Source: a virus
Strand: one strand, 5' to 3'
DNA: 59,575 nt
IMG/VR virus record: IMGVR_UViG_3300008262_000198
Coordinates: 1-59,575 of that record
Shown: positions 45,821 through 54,255 of the stretch, in pieces
How positions within the stretch are numbered: position 1 is the first letter of the stretch
How the letters are laid out: each line of letters starts with the position of its first letter
The notes under the pieces: model-generated
Told to the model about the DNA's origin: nothing
The model's database searches: none
The model's input: only the letters and a program-made list of their open reading frames with translations
Position numbers and translations under genes: made by a program

Positions 45821-47380
45821 ATGAAAATAAAAAATTTGATTTATGATTTATTGTTAGAGGAAGTTAAAAACAAAAAACTTCTTGACTATCTCTCAAACAA
45901 ATGGTTTGGTGAAAATCCAACACAGGAACAAAGAATAGAATCTGAAAAACTATATACTGAATTCCAAAAAATACAAAACGGTCTGTCAACAAAAAGACCT
46001 CAAGTAATTTCATTTTTAACTCGTTTTGATGGTAATCACGGTTTTAGTGTGTTTGATCCAAATAATCTTAGAGATATTACAAAATATACGTTACAACAAA
46101 TAAGATCATTAGTTGACGAATATAGAGATGATGATTTGGATCTTGGAGGAGATGTTTTTTCTGGTAAAGACACAAAACCAACGACCGAAAGATTAGATGC
46201 TTCTAAATCACTATGGGAAGGAGATCAAAATTTAATAATAAATGAAGGCGGTCTTAGGGTTTATGACATTAAAGATCAAAAAATGTCAGTTAAGTATGGT
46301 TATTATGTTGAAAATGTAAATAAAGACCAAGGTGGTACCATGCCGTGGTGTGTGACATGGAGACCTGATCAACCAAATAGAACAAATATGTGGGGTCATT
46401 ACAGAAGTCAAGGAAGAAGTTTTTATTTTGTTATTGATACCAACAAAAACCCTAAAAAAGACAGATATTATTTAGGTGCATTACAAAGAGTAAAAAGTAA
46501 CACAACTGGTTTTATTTTAACATCTGTTTTAAATGATGGTGATAATACAATGTCTTGGGATCAAATAATTGGAATATATCCACAATTAAAAAATTATAAA
46601 GAATTATTCATAGAAAAACCATATAGTCAAGATGAATTGGAGGAAAAAAATATTGTAGGTCAAATTACAGAAAGACCAGGTAGTCAATATGAATTTAGAA
46701 GAATGGATAGACAACTTAAAAAGGCATATATCAATAATCTAGGTACTTTAACTTTACCTGAATCTTGGCAATCAATGGACGAAAAACTAAGAGCACTTTA
46801 TATTACAACAACTAGAGAAAATGATATAACCAATAAATTTAGTAATTTATCATTTGTAAATGAAATAAAAAAAGTTGGTAACGAATACACTTTACTTAAA
46901 AATAGATTAATTGCCCTTAAAAAGAGTCCCGGTTTCATTATTGAACATTTAATGAAAAATGAATTTGATATCGTTATGAGAAATGTTGCTAATGATAATA
47001 TCAAATTATTACAAAGTAAAAACACAAGAAAATATGGTTTATTCGATTCGTTAAAAAACGATTGGGTAAAATTAAATGGTGTTGAATATTTTGTTAATTA
47101 TCAAAAAATAGATCATAAAATAGTTGAGGACGATAATGGAACCGAATATTTCCTTCATGTATTTTCAACATCACCAGAACCAAATCAACAATCATTTTAT
47201 TGTTTATATGATTCAAATAGTGAAGTATCTAGTGGACAAATACAAGATTCTTATTTTGTATCTAAAAATAAATGGGACGATTTAATCAAATCAGAGAAAA
47301 TAATCGATGATGAAATGATGGCAACATCTAAAGATGTTGATTTGGGTACAGATTCCGACATAAAAGAAATGTTTAAATAA
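45821..47380 (+). CDS. Tagged W-C domain protein
   Basis: The 519-residue protein starts MKIKNLIYDLLLEE, a tag with L-L-E. In the middle it has LRVYDIKDQK, MPWCVTWRP (Trp176-Cys177), a WGHYRSQGRSFYFVID block and a long C-terminal helical part. It thus shares the W-C...Y...G...(I/V)D layout with the 616- and 286-residue proteins. The tag suggests packaging in the head and possible injection. Unlike most tagged genes it is on the plus strand, alone, before the lysis cassette, with a terminator after it. Confidence 0.7.
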   Translation: MKIKNLIYDLLLEEVKNKKLLDYLSNKWFGENPTQEQRIESEKLYTEFQKIQNGLSTKRPQVISFLTRFDGNHGFSVFDPNNLRDITKYTLQQIRSLVDEYRDDDLDLGGDVFSGKDTKPTTERLDASKSLWEGDQNLIINEGGLRVYDIKDQKMSVKYGYYVENVNKDQGGTMPWCVTWRPDQPNRTNMWGHYRSQGRSFYFVIDTNKNPKKDRYYLGALQRVKSNTTGFILTSVLNDGDNTMSWDQIIGIYPQLKNYKELFIEKPYSQDELEEKNIVGQITERPGSQYEFRRMDRQLKKAYINNLGTLTLPESWQSMDEKLRALYITTTRENDITNKFSNLSFVNEIKKVGNEYTLLKNRLIALKKSPGFIIEHLMKNEFDIVMRNVANDNIKLLQSKNTRKYGLFDSLKNDWVKLNGVEYFVNYQKIDHKIVEDDNGTEYFLHVFSTSPEPNQQSFYCLYDSNSEVSSGQIQDSYFVSKNKWDDLIKSEKIIDDEMMATSKDVDLGTDSDIKEMFK

Positions 47381-47381
47381 T

Positions 47382-47409
47382 AAAAAAGGGAGGTTAACCT
47401 CCCTTTTTT
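47382..47409. terminator. Bidirectional terminator between the W-C protein gene and endolysin
   Basis: AAAAAGGGAGGTT/AACCTCCCTTTTT palindrome overlapping the endolysin stop codon. Confidence 0.9.
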
Positions 47410-48007
47410 ATTTAAGTAAACTATAGTACTCTTTAAAGTGTTTAATTCTATCAGGTAATCCAATAGTTCCACCATTTACTCTTTTCGTAATTGAAGTAAC
47501 ATCAACATCAGTAGCACCTTTATCGGCTAATGTGTTTAATCCATTTTTACCCCAAAACCAAGCCGCAGATAGTAATGGATATTTTGTCGCAACTAAATCA
47601 GGATTTTCTAAAATGTTTTCAGTAACAACTTTATCAAATTCAGTATAATTTGCTTTACCGGTTAATTGGATATAACCTCTGCCGCGAAATTTATAACCTT
47701 CTTTTGTTGGTTCAGCACCATTACCCATTCTTCCACCATAAACTCTCGATGCAATTAGTTCAGGTTTTCTTTCATACTGTTCTGCAAGTGCCTGAGTTGG
47801 GAAATACTTTTTAAACGTAGTTAATAAACCTTTTGCCCCGTAATTAAGGTTCTCGTTTACAAACTTAAATCCACCACTTTCATGTCCACACTGAGCAAGA
47901 AAATGAGATAATCTCAAGGGTGTGTTTATGTTAAATTTAGCCATAACATCGGGAATTTGTCCGATCACTGTGTCAGGAACATGTCCTTTTAATTTGTTTA
48001 AATCCAT
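47408..48007 (-). CDS. Endolysin, GH19 chitinase-like
   Basis: The 199-residue protein contains FLAQCGHESGGFKFVNENLNY with catalytic Glu43, RVYGGRMGNG, YKFRGRGYIQLTGKANY and AAWFWGKNGLN, the signature of glycoside hydrolase 19 endolysins, which cut peptidoglycan glycan strands. It has no signal peptide, so it depends on the adjacent holin. It is the last gene of a minus-strand lysis cassette. Confidence 0.93.
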   Translation of the reverse strand: MDLNKLKGHVPDTVIGQIPDVMAKFNINTPLRLSHFLAQCGHESGGFKFVNENLNYGAKGLLTTFKKYFPTQALAEQYERKPELIASRVYGGRMGNGAEPTKEGYKFRGRGYIQLTGKANYTEFDKVVTENILENPDLVATKYPLLSAAWFWGKNGLNTLADKGATDVDVTSITKRVNGGTIGLPDRIKHFKEYYSLLK

Positions 48008-48033
48008 TGTTTTTTGTTTTTATTTATTGTTTA

Positions 48034-48306
48034 TTATTCTACTGTTTCTTCATTTGTTTCTTCTGCCGGTTTACCATGTTTCATAACGATAAATTTATCA
48101 ACTGAGGCAATACCAAATGACCCCAATGTCATAATTAGGAACGAATTAAAGATGAAGTCTGTAACTAATAATTCTTTACCTAAAGAACCTGTTACGATGT
48201 CTGCAACGGCAAATATTACCATTACAACAAAAGATGCAAAACCAACAACCGATTTTTCATTTATATCGTTGTTGTCACTAAATAAATTTTTAAAAAATTT
48301 TTTCAT
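48034..48306 (-). CDS. Candidate holin
   Basis: The 90-residue protein has a basic start (MKKFFKNLFSDNNDINEKS) and two membrane segments (VGFASFVVMVIFAVADIVTG and FIFNSFLIMTLGSFGIAS) with a charged C-terminus. Together with the endolysin downstream and the spanin-like genes upstream this fits a class II-like holin. A similar product is encoded at 54256. Confidence 0.75.
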   Translation of the reverse strand: MKKFFKNLFSDNNDINEKSVVGFASFVVMVIFAVADIVTGSLGKELLVTDFIFNSFLIMTLGSFGIASVDKFIVMKHGKPAEETNEETVE

Positions 48307-48327
48307 AGGATACGGATTTTATTTTTA

Positions 48328-48759
48328 TTATTGACTTATACCAGTTATAAAGATGGTTAACCAAACAACAAGTGCCGATACCACACCAATCGTTACTCTT
48401 TGTTTTACTTTTTTATCCTCAAATTCCATCTTTTTATATTTTTCAATTTCTTTAACGTAAACGTCATTTAATAATAAAGTTCTTTTTAAGGAATCTTGTG
48501 TTTTTGATAAATTTTTATTTGTATTAATTAATGATTCACTTGTTAATCTCAAATTTTCTTTATTTTGAAATAAAGAAACATTTATTAATTTAATACTATC
48601 TTTTAATAATAAAAATTTATTATCAATTGCTTTGGCTTGAGGTACGGTCATTATAACAACTTCCTCACCTTTAATAATCTTCGTAGTCGGATATTGTGCG
48701 AATGATATATGGCTCACCACGATCATTGTCAATATCATAAAGTATTTTTTTAAGTTCAT
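48328..48759 (-). CDS. Spanin-like protein (Rz-type candidate)
   Basis: The 143-residue protein has an N-terminal hydrophobic signal (MILTMIVVSHISFAQ), a periplasmic coiled coil (NLRLTSESLINTNKNLSKTQDSL) and a C-terminal membrane span (IGVVSALVVWLTIFIT). Its first 89 nt overlap in another frame with the lipoprotein gene, an arrangement typical of spanin pairs, where the partners disrupt the outer membrane. The C-terminal span is unusual for Rz, so the role is tentative. Confidence 0.7.
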   Translation of the reverse strand: MNLKKYFMILTMIVVSHISFAQYPTTKIIKGEEVVIMTVPQAKAIDNKFLLLKDSIKLINVSLFQNKENLRLTSESLINTNKNLSKTQDSLKRTLLLNDVYVKEIEKYKKMEFEDKKVKQRVTIGVVSALVVWLTIFITGISQ

Positions 48760-49003
48760 TATTTTCTTCTTTTAATTGTTTTATTTCATTTTCCATTTTT
48801 TGAATCTTTTTTACAGTTTTTTCTACTTTTCCTGTAATTGCAGAATCAGATTTGGAAGAGGCTTCTTGTGCTACTTCTGAATTTAATTTACTTTGTTGTA
48901 TCAGAGAATCTATGGTAGAAGTTGTATTGTCAACCTTTTCCATTTTAATGGTTTTTGAGTTACAAGAAAGTAATAAAATACAGAAAAATAATAGTTTTTT
49001 CAT
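48671..49003 (-). CDS. Outer-membrane lipoprotein, o-spanin candidate (Rz1-type)
   Basis: The 110-residue protein starts MKKLLFFCILLLSCNSK, with lipobox L-L-S-C (Cys14). The mature part is a long coiled coil (TVKKIQKMENEIKQLKEENNELKKIL). It overlaps the next gene by 89 nt in a different frame. Lipoprotein plus coiled coil beside an endolysin suggests the outer-membrane partner of a spanin complex. Confidence 0.75.
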   Translation of the reverse strand: MKKLLFFCILLLSCNSKTIKMEKVDNTTSTIDSLIQQSKLNSEVAQEASSKSDSAITGKVEKTVKKIQKMENEIKQLKEENNELKKILYDIDNDRGEPYIIRTISDYEDY

Positions 49004-49005
49004 GA

Positions 49006-49308
49006 TTACTTAATTTTTCCTAATTCTTGTAATACCGCAATTTTAGATGCCGCTGCGGACAATGTACTATCGGATCTACGAAGAGCTTCAGTTAATTGAT
49101 CAACTTTTCCTTCTAATTTTGTTATTTTTTCGTTCATTGTTTTTTGTGTATTTGAGTTAGTCATCTTTATATCAACATAAAGATAACCTACAGCAATTAT
49201 ACAAATGAACATTAAACCTTTAACAGGTTCTTTAGCGAATTCTTTGAAAGAGATTGGTGGTTTTACTGTACCAGCAACTGTTTCTACTGCGGATTTAGCC
49301 TTAGCCAT
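49006..49308 (-). CDS. Membrane-anchored coiled-coil protein of the lysis cassette
   Basis: The 100-residue protein has one N-terminal span (GLMFICIIAVGYLYVDI) preceded by a cytoplasmic segment and a periplasmic coiled coil (KITKLEGKVDQLTEALRRSDS). It is a good alternative candidate for the inner-membrane spanin, since its topology (N-in, one span, coiled coil out) is that of classical Rz. It begins the lysis operon, 2 nt before the lipoprotein gene. Confidence 0.7.
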   Translation of the reverse strand: MAKAKSAVETVAGTVKPPISFKEFAKEPVKGLMFICIIAVGYLYVDIKMTNSNTQKTMNEKITKLEGKVDQLTEALRRSDSTLSAAASKIAVLQELGKIK

Positions 49309-49338
49309 TTAAATAGGATTTTGGATATATTATTATAA

Positions 49339-49348
49339 CTATAAATAT
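49339..49348 (-). promoter_or_regulatory. Putative late promoter motif of the lysis operon
   Basis: Coding-strand ATATTTATAG about 31 nt before the ATG at 49308. Confidence 0.5.
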
Positions 49349-49383
49349 TGACATTTTTTAAAAATTCATATATATTTATTGTA

Positions 49384-50295
49384 GACCTTGTGATTGAATC
49401 GGAAGTGTTTAAGTAACATTTGAGTTGGAATTGATACCAACGAATTCGGGTTCAAATACAAAAAAATATAAGGAAAATGAGAAGAAGAATTTCACTTCAA
49501 AGTGGTCTTGCTGTACCACAATCTTTTATTACCAAGGGTAAACAAAGATTAAAACAAAACGTAGACACCGTATATATGAACAACGGTGATGAGTTCGAGA
49601 TCGAACTTTATAATCCCACACAAAATAAGATTTTAGCAAAAATTGAAATGAATGGTAGTTCTATTGGTAATGGAATTATCCTTCGTCCTGGTGAAAGGGT
49701 ATTTTTAGAAAGATACTTTGATGAAGCCAAAAAGTTTTTGTTTGAAACTTATACTGTCGACGGAAATAATGAAGAAGTACAAAATGCAATTGCAAAAAAT
49801 GGTGATGTTACTGTTAGTTTCTACAATGAAAATAAACCACAACTGTATAATACAATCACTCCAAATGTAAATTGGACTGCAACAAATGTGGGTGGTTCTT
49901 TTTCTTACACGGGTGATATTGGTGTATATAACACAACAACATCTGGCACTGTTAGTTATAGTAGTACATCGGGAACTTATACTACCACAAATGAACCAAT
50001 ATTATTTTCAAGTTCTGTTAAATCCACACTTGATAAAAAATCGAGAGAAATTGAAACGGGTAGGGTTGAGAAGGGTTCAAATTCCGATCAATCATTTGTT
50101 TATGATAACTCAAGTTTCGAATATTATTCATTTCATACTAACTGGTGGAGAATAAAACCTATGCAGGAAAAACCATGCACTAAGGACGATTTAGTGGTTT
50201 ACTGCACGGAATGCGGTGCAAAACGTAAGAAAGATAACCATAAATTTTGTCCACATTGTGGAACAAAATATTAATAAAAAATAAAACACAAGGTC
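49384..50295 (+). repeat. 9-nt inverted repeat flanking the zinc-ribbon gene
   Basis: GACCTTGTG (49384-49392) is complementary to CACAAGGTC (50287-50295). The arms lie just outside the gene on both sides. The leader in between also contains GTTGG/CCAAC and a T-loop-like GGTTCAAAT. It may be chance, but a similar enclosure exists at 21221-21651. Confidence 0.4.
49477..50274 (+). CDS. Zinc-ribbon phage protein
   Basis: The 265-residue protein has an N-terminal beta-rich domain (DEFEIELYNPTQNKILAKIEM, IILRPGERVFLERYF), a Ser/Thr/Tyr-rich middle and a C-terminal zinc ribbon (CTECGAKRKKDNHKFCPHCG). Such ribbons bind nucleic acid or proteins. The first domain is like the one found in membrane or virion-associated phage proteins. 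AAGGA occurs 6 nt before the ATG. It is followed by an intrinsic terminator. Function unknown. Confidence 0.7.
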   Translation: MRRRISLQSGLAVPQSFITKGKQRLKQNVDTVYMNNGDEFEIELYNPTQNKILAKIEMNGSSIGNGIILRPGERVFLERYFDEAKKFLFETYTVDGNNEEVQNAIAKNGDVTVSFYNENKPQLYNTITPNVNWTATNVGGSFSYTGDIGVYNTTTSGTVSYSSTSGTYTTTNEPILFSSSVKSTLDKKSREIETGRVEKGSNSDQSFVYDNSSFEYYSFHTNWWRIKPMQEKPCTKDDLVVYCTECGAKRKKDNHKFCPHCGTKY

Positions 50296-50298
50296 AAT

Positions 50299-50328
50299 AA
50301 AAAAGGGGAGTTAAACTCCCCTTTTTTA
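50299..50328. terminator. Bidirectional terminator
   Basis: AAAAAGGGGAGTT/AACTCCCCTTTTT between convergent genes. Confidence 0.9.
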
Positions 50329-50344
50329 ATTTGTATTTTCTCAA

Positions 50345-51205
50345 TTATAGAATTGATTTTCCGTTAAAAGCAATTGCTTCAGATAAAATACTTAAAGTAT
50401 TTTTACCGGTAAAACTGTGATATCTTTCAAACATTTCTTGTAAGAAACCTTTAATACCACCCCAAACATTTCCAGCGACATTTGCCGCCTTATTTGCAAA
50501 ACCAGTCACTCCCTGTTTAACGGTGTTGTACGCACTACTTACAGTTTGTTTGGCTTTATTATATGCACCTGATGCCCAACTTGCTGCCTTATCCCAAGCA
50601 ACACCAACTTGATTTTGTATTGTACCCCACTGTTGTCCCAACCAACCTGAAACAGCACCACCAAATTCTTTAATAGCAGCGGCACCGACTAATATTTTTG
50701 CCCATGCCTGAACACCAAATTGTTTGAATGCCTGTATAACCCACTTAACAACACCGAATGTAGCTTCTTTTGCTGAGTTAAGTCCTTGTAAAATAGCTTG
50801 TGATCCTTTTTCGATTGCGATACCAGCCGCTTTCAATGCATCCATTCCCGATTTTCCAACTGCTTGAGCACCACTAACAACGGCCTTACCTGTTGAGGCC
50901 AAAAATTTCAATATTGCATTACTAACCGCCGCACTTACTTTGTAAAGACCTTTACCTATTAAATAAACAACAGTTGCACCTGCAATAAAAATGTTAAATG
51001 TTATTTTACCTATCGTTACCACAATTTGTTTACCTATATTAACAGCCTTTACAGCTGCGGTATTTACCGCTTGTCTGACTTTCTGTCCTGCTTGTGTACC
51101 GGTTTGAACACCTTGATTATAACTTTGTTTAATGTCTTCTTTGAGGATTATTTCATTTATCAAATCCTTTAATTGGGATTCCGTTAATTTAACTACTCTA
51201 GCCAT
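50345..51205 (-). CDS. Amphipathic tagged virion protein candidate
   Basis: The 286-residue protein starts MARVVKLTESQLKDLINE (I-N-E at residue 18), similar to the tags of the 364-residue protein at 53111 and the 85-residue protein at 35944. The rest is a series of Ala/Gly/Val-rich amphipathic helices (VVYLIGKGLYKVSAAVSNAIL, AVSGWLGQQWGTIQNQVGVAW) ending with a short polar tail. It resembles membrane-inserting ejection proteins in composition. No catalytic residues. Confidence 0.7.
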   Translation of the reverse strand: MARVVKLTESQLKDLINEIILKEDIKQSYNQGVQTGTQAGQKVRQAVNTAAVKAVNIGKQIVVTIGKITFNIFIAGATVVYLIGKGLYKVSAAVSNAILKFLASTGKAVVSGAQAVGKSGMDALKAAGIAIEKGSQAILQGLNSAKEATFGVVKWVIQAFKQFGVQAWAKILVGAAAIKEFGGAVSGWLGQQWGTIQNQVGVAWDKAASWASGAYNKAKQTVSSAYNTVKQGVTGFANKAANVAGNVWGGIKGFLQEMFERYHSFTGKNTLSILSEAIAFNGKSIL

Positions 51206-51218
51206 AATGTTTTTTATT

Positions 51219-51227
51219 TATAAATAT
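51219..51227 (-). promoter_or_regulatory. Putative late promoter motif
   Basis: Coding-strand ATATTTATA about 14 nt before the ATG at 51205. Confidence 0.45.
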
Positions 51228-51247
51228 CTTGACTTTTATAAAAAAAA

Positions 51248-53098
51248 TTATTTTATTACTTTTTTAAATTTAATAAAACTTTCAAATAACTGATAATTTG
51301 TCACATATGACGCTAAATTTTCTACCTTAACATTACCTCTGTAAGATTTACCTGTGTCTTTATTTTGAAAATGTATCTCGACTGATTTTTCAGAACAGTC
51401 AACACCAGATAATATTTTTACAATCACATGTTCATTTTCAAAAAAGTCTTTATTTTTGAAAATTTTACTATATACATCATTAAATTTTTGTCTAACTTCT
51501 AAACATTCTTTTGTTACCTCACCATCATCTATTAATTCTTCAAAAAATTTTTCAACATCATATTCCATTTTATCCCATCCTGCGGTTTCCCCCACATATT
51601 CATAAATGTATTCATATTCCGTTTGAACATTATTATCCGTTATATAATCCTCAATTATATTAAGTAAATCGGATCCCCCTTCCCCATCCATTTTTGTTAT
51701 GTTATTTTTAACCAAATATTGTACAAAATATACAATATTTAATTCGACGTTAGAATTACGATAACCATTATCTATTTTTATATACTTTTCAATATCATTT
51801 ATTAATTTTTGTGCCTCAGCTTCAAAACTTTCTTGATTTAATCTCGTTGATTGATCTAAAAATTCTTCTTGTATTTTGCTACTTTTATAAAAAATTTCAA
51901 AATAATCTTTTTTAAATTGTTCATAATTAAAAGAACCTAAACCTTGTTTTACTTTATCTGAATTTTCTTCATAATATTTTTTGAATAAAGGTTCAAGTTC
52001 AATTGCAACATCATCATCATTATAAAATCTATCTCTTAAATCATCATATATTCTATCATAACTACTATTAATGTCCCCATTATACCCCGCAAGTACACTT
52101 TCCACATCACCAATTGTACTATAACTTCTGTAAGAATCTACTTCGAAATTAACATATCCACCACCAATCTGAATATCAACTAATCGTTCATGTTCTATCT
52201 TTTCTTTCAATCCATCTATATTATTATTTAATAAATCATATACAATTGGATTTGATGTTGCATCTTCAGAAATTGATTTTTTCAATAACTCAAGTGAATC
52301 TTCACCACTTAAAACAGTCATTCTTTTTATTTGAGCATCTATTTGTTTTTGATCAGTAACATTTGTAAAAAGTGATGGGAAAAAATATTTTTTAATTTCG
52401 GGATTTTCATTTAAAAAATCACCAGTATTAATTTGTTTGTCAGCCGGATTCATGAATTGTTTAGACTCAAAATGAAACTGATACTTATCATTTTCATTTG
52501 TTTTATTAATCATAATAAACAATGGTCCCTGTGTGTTATATCTACTGAAATAATTATCCTTACCCTTATGTTTATCATTTAAAGAATATGGACCCCATGT
52601 TGTACACCATTCAGTATTAACACCTAAATAACACGATGCCCTTTCGGTTAATGGTTGAACAATATACCAATTTTCTCCGTTATGTAAAATTTTATATTCT
52701 TGTTCAGATAAAGATTTTAATATCGTAGATATATCTCTTTTATCTTGAACAATGTATTTTTTAACTAAATCATATAAATCACTAAGTTGATTTACTTTAT
52801 TTATGTCTACTGCTATTTTGTGTTTATATAGATACCCAAGATAATCCTTGGCTCTATCTAAATCTTCCAATTTCAATGTACCCTTACCATATAATAACAA
52901 TAATAATTTAGAATACTTTCCAATTCTTTGTACCCTTTTTTCAATACTTGTATCAACTCCCGGATTTACCGCTGATTGTGGATCTGCTGAAATTACTTTA
53001 ATAAATGTTGCGGGAGGTATTTTACTATAATATTTTGTATATATCTCACTGGGGGTGGCCTCAACTAATAATTCCTCAAATAGTAATTTTAATTTCAT
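51248..53098 (-). CDS. Tagged W-C domain protein
   Basis: The 616-residue protein starts MKLKLLFEELLVEATP, with L-V-E at residues 11-13. It has the block ENWYIVQPLTERASC, then LGVNTEWCTTWG (Trp164-Cys165), FSRYNTQGPLFIMIN and a following basic turn, as in the 286-residue protein at 13070. The long C-terminal part is acidic and helical with no recognised domain. The W-C block may be a binding or catalytic domain; the tag suggests entry into the head. Confidence 0.72.
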   Translation of the reverse strand: MKLKLLFEELLVEATPSEIYTKYYSKIPPATFIKVISADPQSAVNPGVDTSIEKRVQRIGKYSKLLLLLYGKGTLKLEDLDRAKDYLGYLYKHKIAVDINKVNQLSDLYDLVKKYIVQDKRDISTILKSLSEQEYKILHNGENWYIVQPLTERASCYLGVNTEWCTTWGPYSLNDKHKGKDNYFSRYNTQGPLFIMINKTNENDKYQFHFESKQFMNPADKQINTGDFLNENPEIKKYFFPSLFTNVTDQKQIDAQIKRMTVLSGEDSLELLKKSISEDATSNPIVYDLLNNNIDGLKEKIEHERLVDIQIGGGYVNFEVDSYRSYSTIGDVESVLAGYNGDINSSYDRIYDDLRDRFYNDDDVAIELEPLFKKYYEENSDKVKQGLGSFNYEQFKKDYFEIFYKSSKIQEEFLDQSTRLNQESFEAEAQKLINDIEKYIKIDNGYRNSNVELNIVYFVQYLVKNNITKMDGEGGSDLLNIIEDYITDNNVQTEYEYIYEYVGETAGWDKMEYDVEKFFEELIDDGEVTKECLEVRQKFNDVYSKIFKNKDFFENEHVIVKILSGVDCSEKSVEIHFQNKDTGKSYRGNVKVENLASYVTNYQLFESFIKFKKVIK

Positions 53099-53110
53099 AA
53101 AGTTTAATTA

Positions 53111-54205
53111 TTACATACAACCACCTTGAATATCCCAAATAGTAGTACCAATTGGACTATATACAAATATATCAACAGAATTCATTGATTCATCTTTCAC
53201 AAAATTGGTAACACCAACTATTCGTCCTGGAAATAATTCATCTCTTCCTTCTGTTTTTATAACATCAGAAGTGAATGTCCAAAACCCACCCGCCTTTTTT
53301 ATTCTTTCAACATTCCTCTCCCCTGATTTTGACCAATTTATATTGACAACATGACCAAGAAGTTCTTGTAAACCACCATCATCATTAAAACTTGAAGGAT
53401 CGGGAATATTTTTTATATTACTTGGGAACATACCGGGTATTTTTTGACCATTTTTAACATATGTGTGATACAATATTGTTCCCAACATAATATTCCAGTA
53501 AGTTTTTGGTTCGTCACCAACAAATCCCGTATTTATAATTTTATTACCCGATCTTACAACTAACATATCAGGAACCATACGTGGATACATAACAATTTTA
53601 AATTTAGACCCGACCGGCATTTTTGATATATCAATAGATTTACTATATCCTAAGAAATTGTTATTTGGGTACGCAACACCACCATTCATTGTTTCTTTAA
53701 AATCACAAATATTGTTTGTAGTGGTGCCGGTATTAACTGGTGTTTCTTTTTCACCCGAAACAGATGCAAACAACTTTACATATTGCCAAGCTGTATAATC
53801 GGGGTGTTTTGAACCTTTTTTAGTATCCCAATCAGGTCCTTGAGCACCTTTATTATCTATTATTAAATTTACATTTTGTGGTAATTTCTTATCTAAATAA
53901 TTTTTAACCTCTTCAGCCCTTAATCTTGAAAGATCTCCGGGTTTCAAACCAACACCACTATTTGGTACTTTAGACTCCGAAGATTCTATGGTTACATTTA
54001 TTGCCGTATTTTTTGGGTATTTTGAAATATACCCATTAATTTGAGCTAGTGCACCATCTATAGCTTGTGTATTTATTGGTCTATATTGACCACTTGGAAA
54101 ACTATTTGGTGGTAATTTAATTTCTAACGCTTGACCCCTTTCTACTACGGGGTCCTGTTCTAGAATTATTCTTTTTAATTGATTTTCTGTTATAATAATT
54201 TTCAT
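53111..54205 (-). CDS. Tagged protein with OmpA-like domain
   Basis: The 364-residue protein starts MKIIITENQLKRIILEQ, with I-L-E at residue 16. Next comes an OmpA/MotB-like region: NTAINVTIESSESK, then LSRLRAEEVKNYLDKKLPQ, which corresponds to the N...L-S-x-x-R-A-x-x-V peptidoglycan-binding pattern. The C-terminal half (about 165-364) has alternating strands. OmpA-like domains bind peptidoglycan, so an injected or tail-tip protein that contacts the wall is plausible. A divergent late-type motif pair separates it from the 54256 gene. Confidence 0.75.
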   Translation of the reverse strand: MKIIITENQLKRIILEQDPVVERGQALEIKLPPNSFPSGQYRPINTQAIDGALAQINGYISKYPKNTAINVTIESSESKVPNSGVGLKPGDLSRLRAEEVKNYLDKKLPQNVNLIIDNKGAQGPDWDTKKGSKHPDYTAWQYVKLFASVSGEKETPVNTGTTTNNICDFKETMNGGVAYPNNNFLGYSKSIDISKMPVGSKFKIVMYPRMVPDMLVVRSGNKIINTGFVGDEPKTYWNIMLGTILYHTYVKNGQKIPGMFPSNIKNIPDPSSFNDDGGLQELLGHVVNINWSKSGERNVERIKKAGGFWTFTSDVIKTEGRDELFPGRIVGVTNFVKDESMNSVDIFVYSPIGTTIWDIQGGCM

Positions 54206-54255
54206 ATAGATAAATATAATATCAAAATAAAAAAAATGAAGTTATATTTATAAAT

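Noticed and set aside
1445-51227. TATAAATA boxes as ordinary T4 late promoters
   Set aside because: Relative to the genes the motif always reads TATTTATA, the opposite orientation of the T4 late box.
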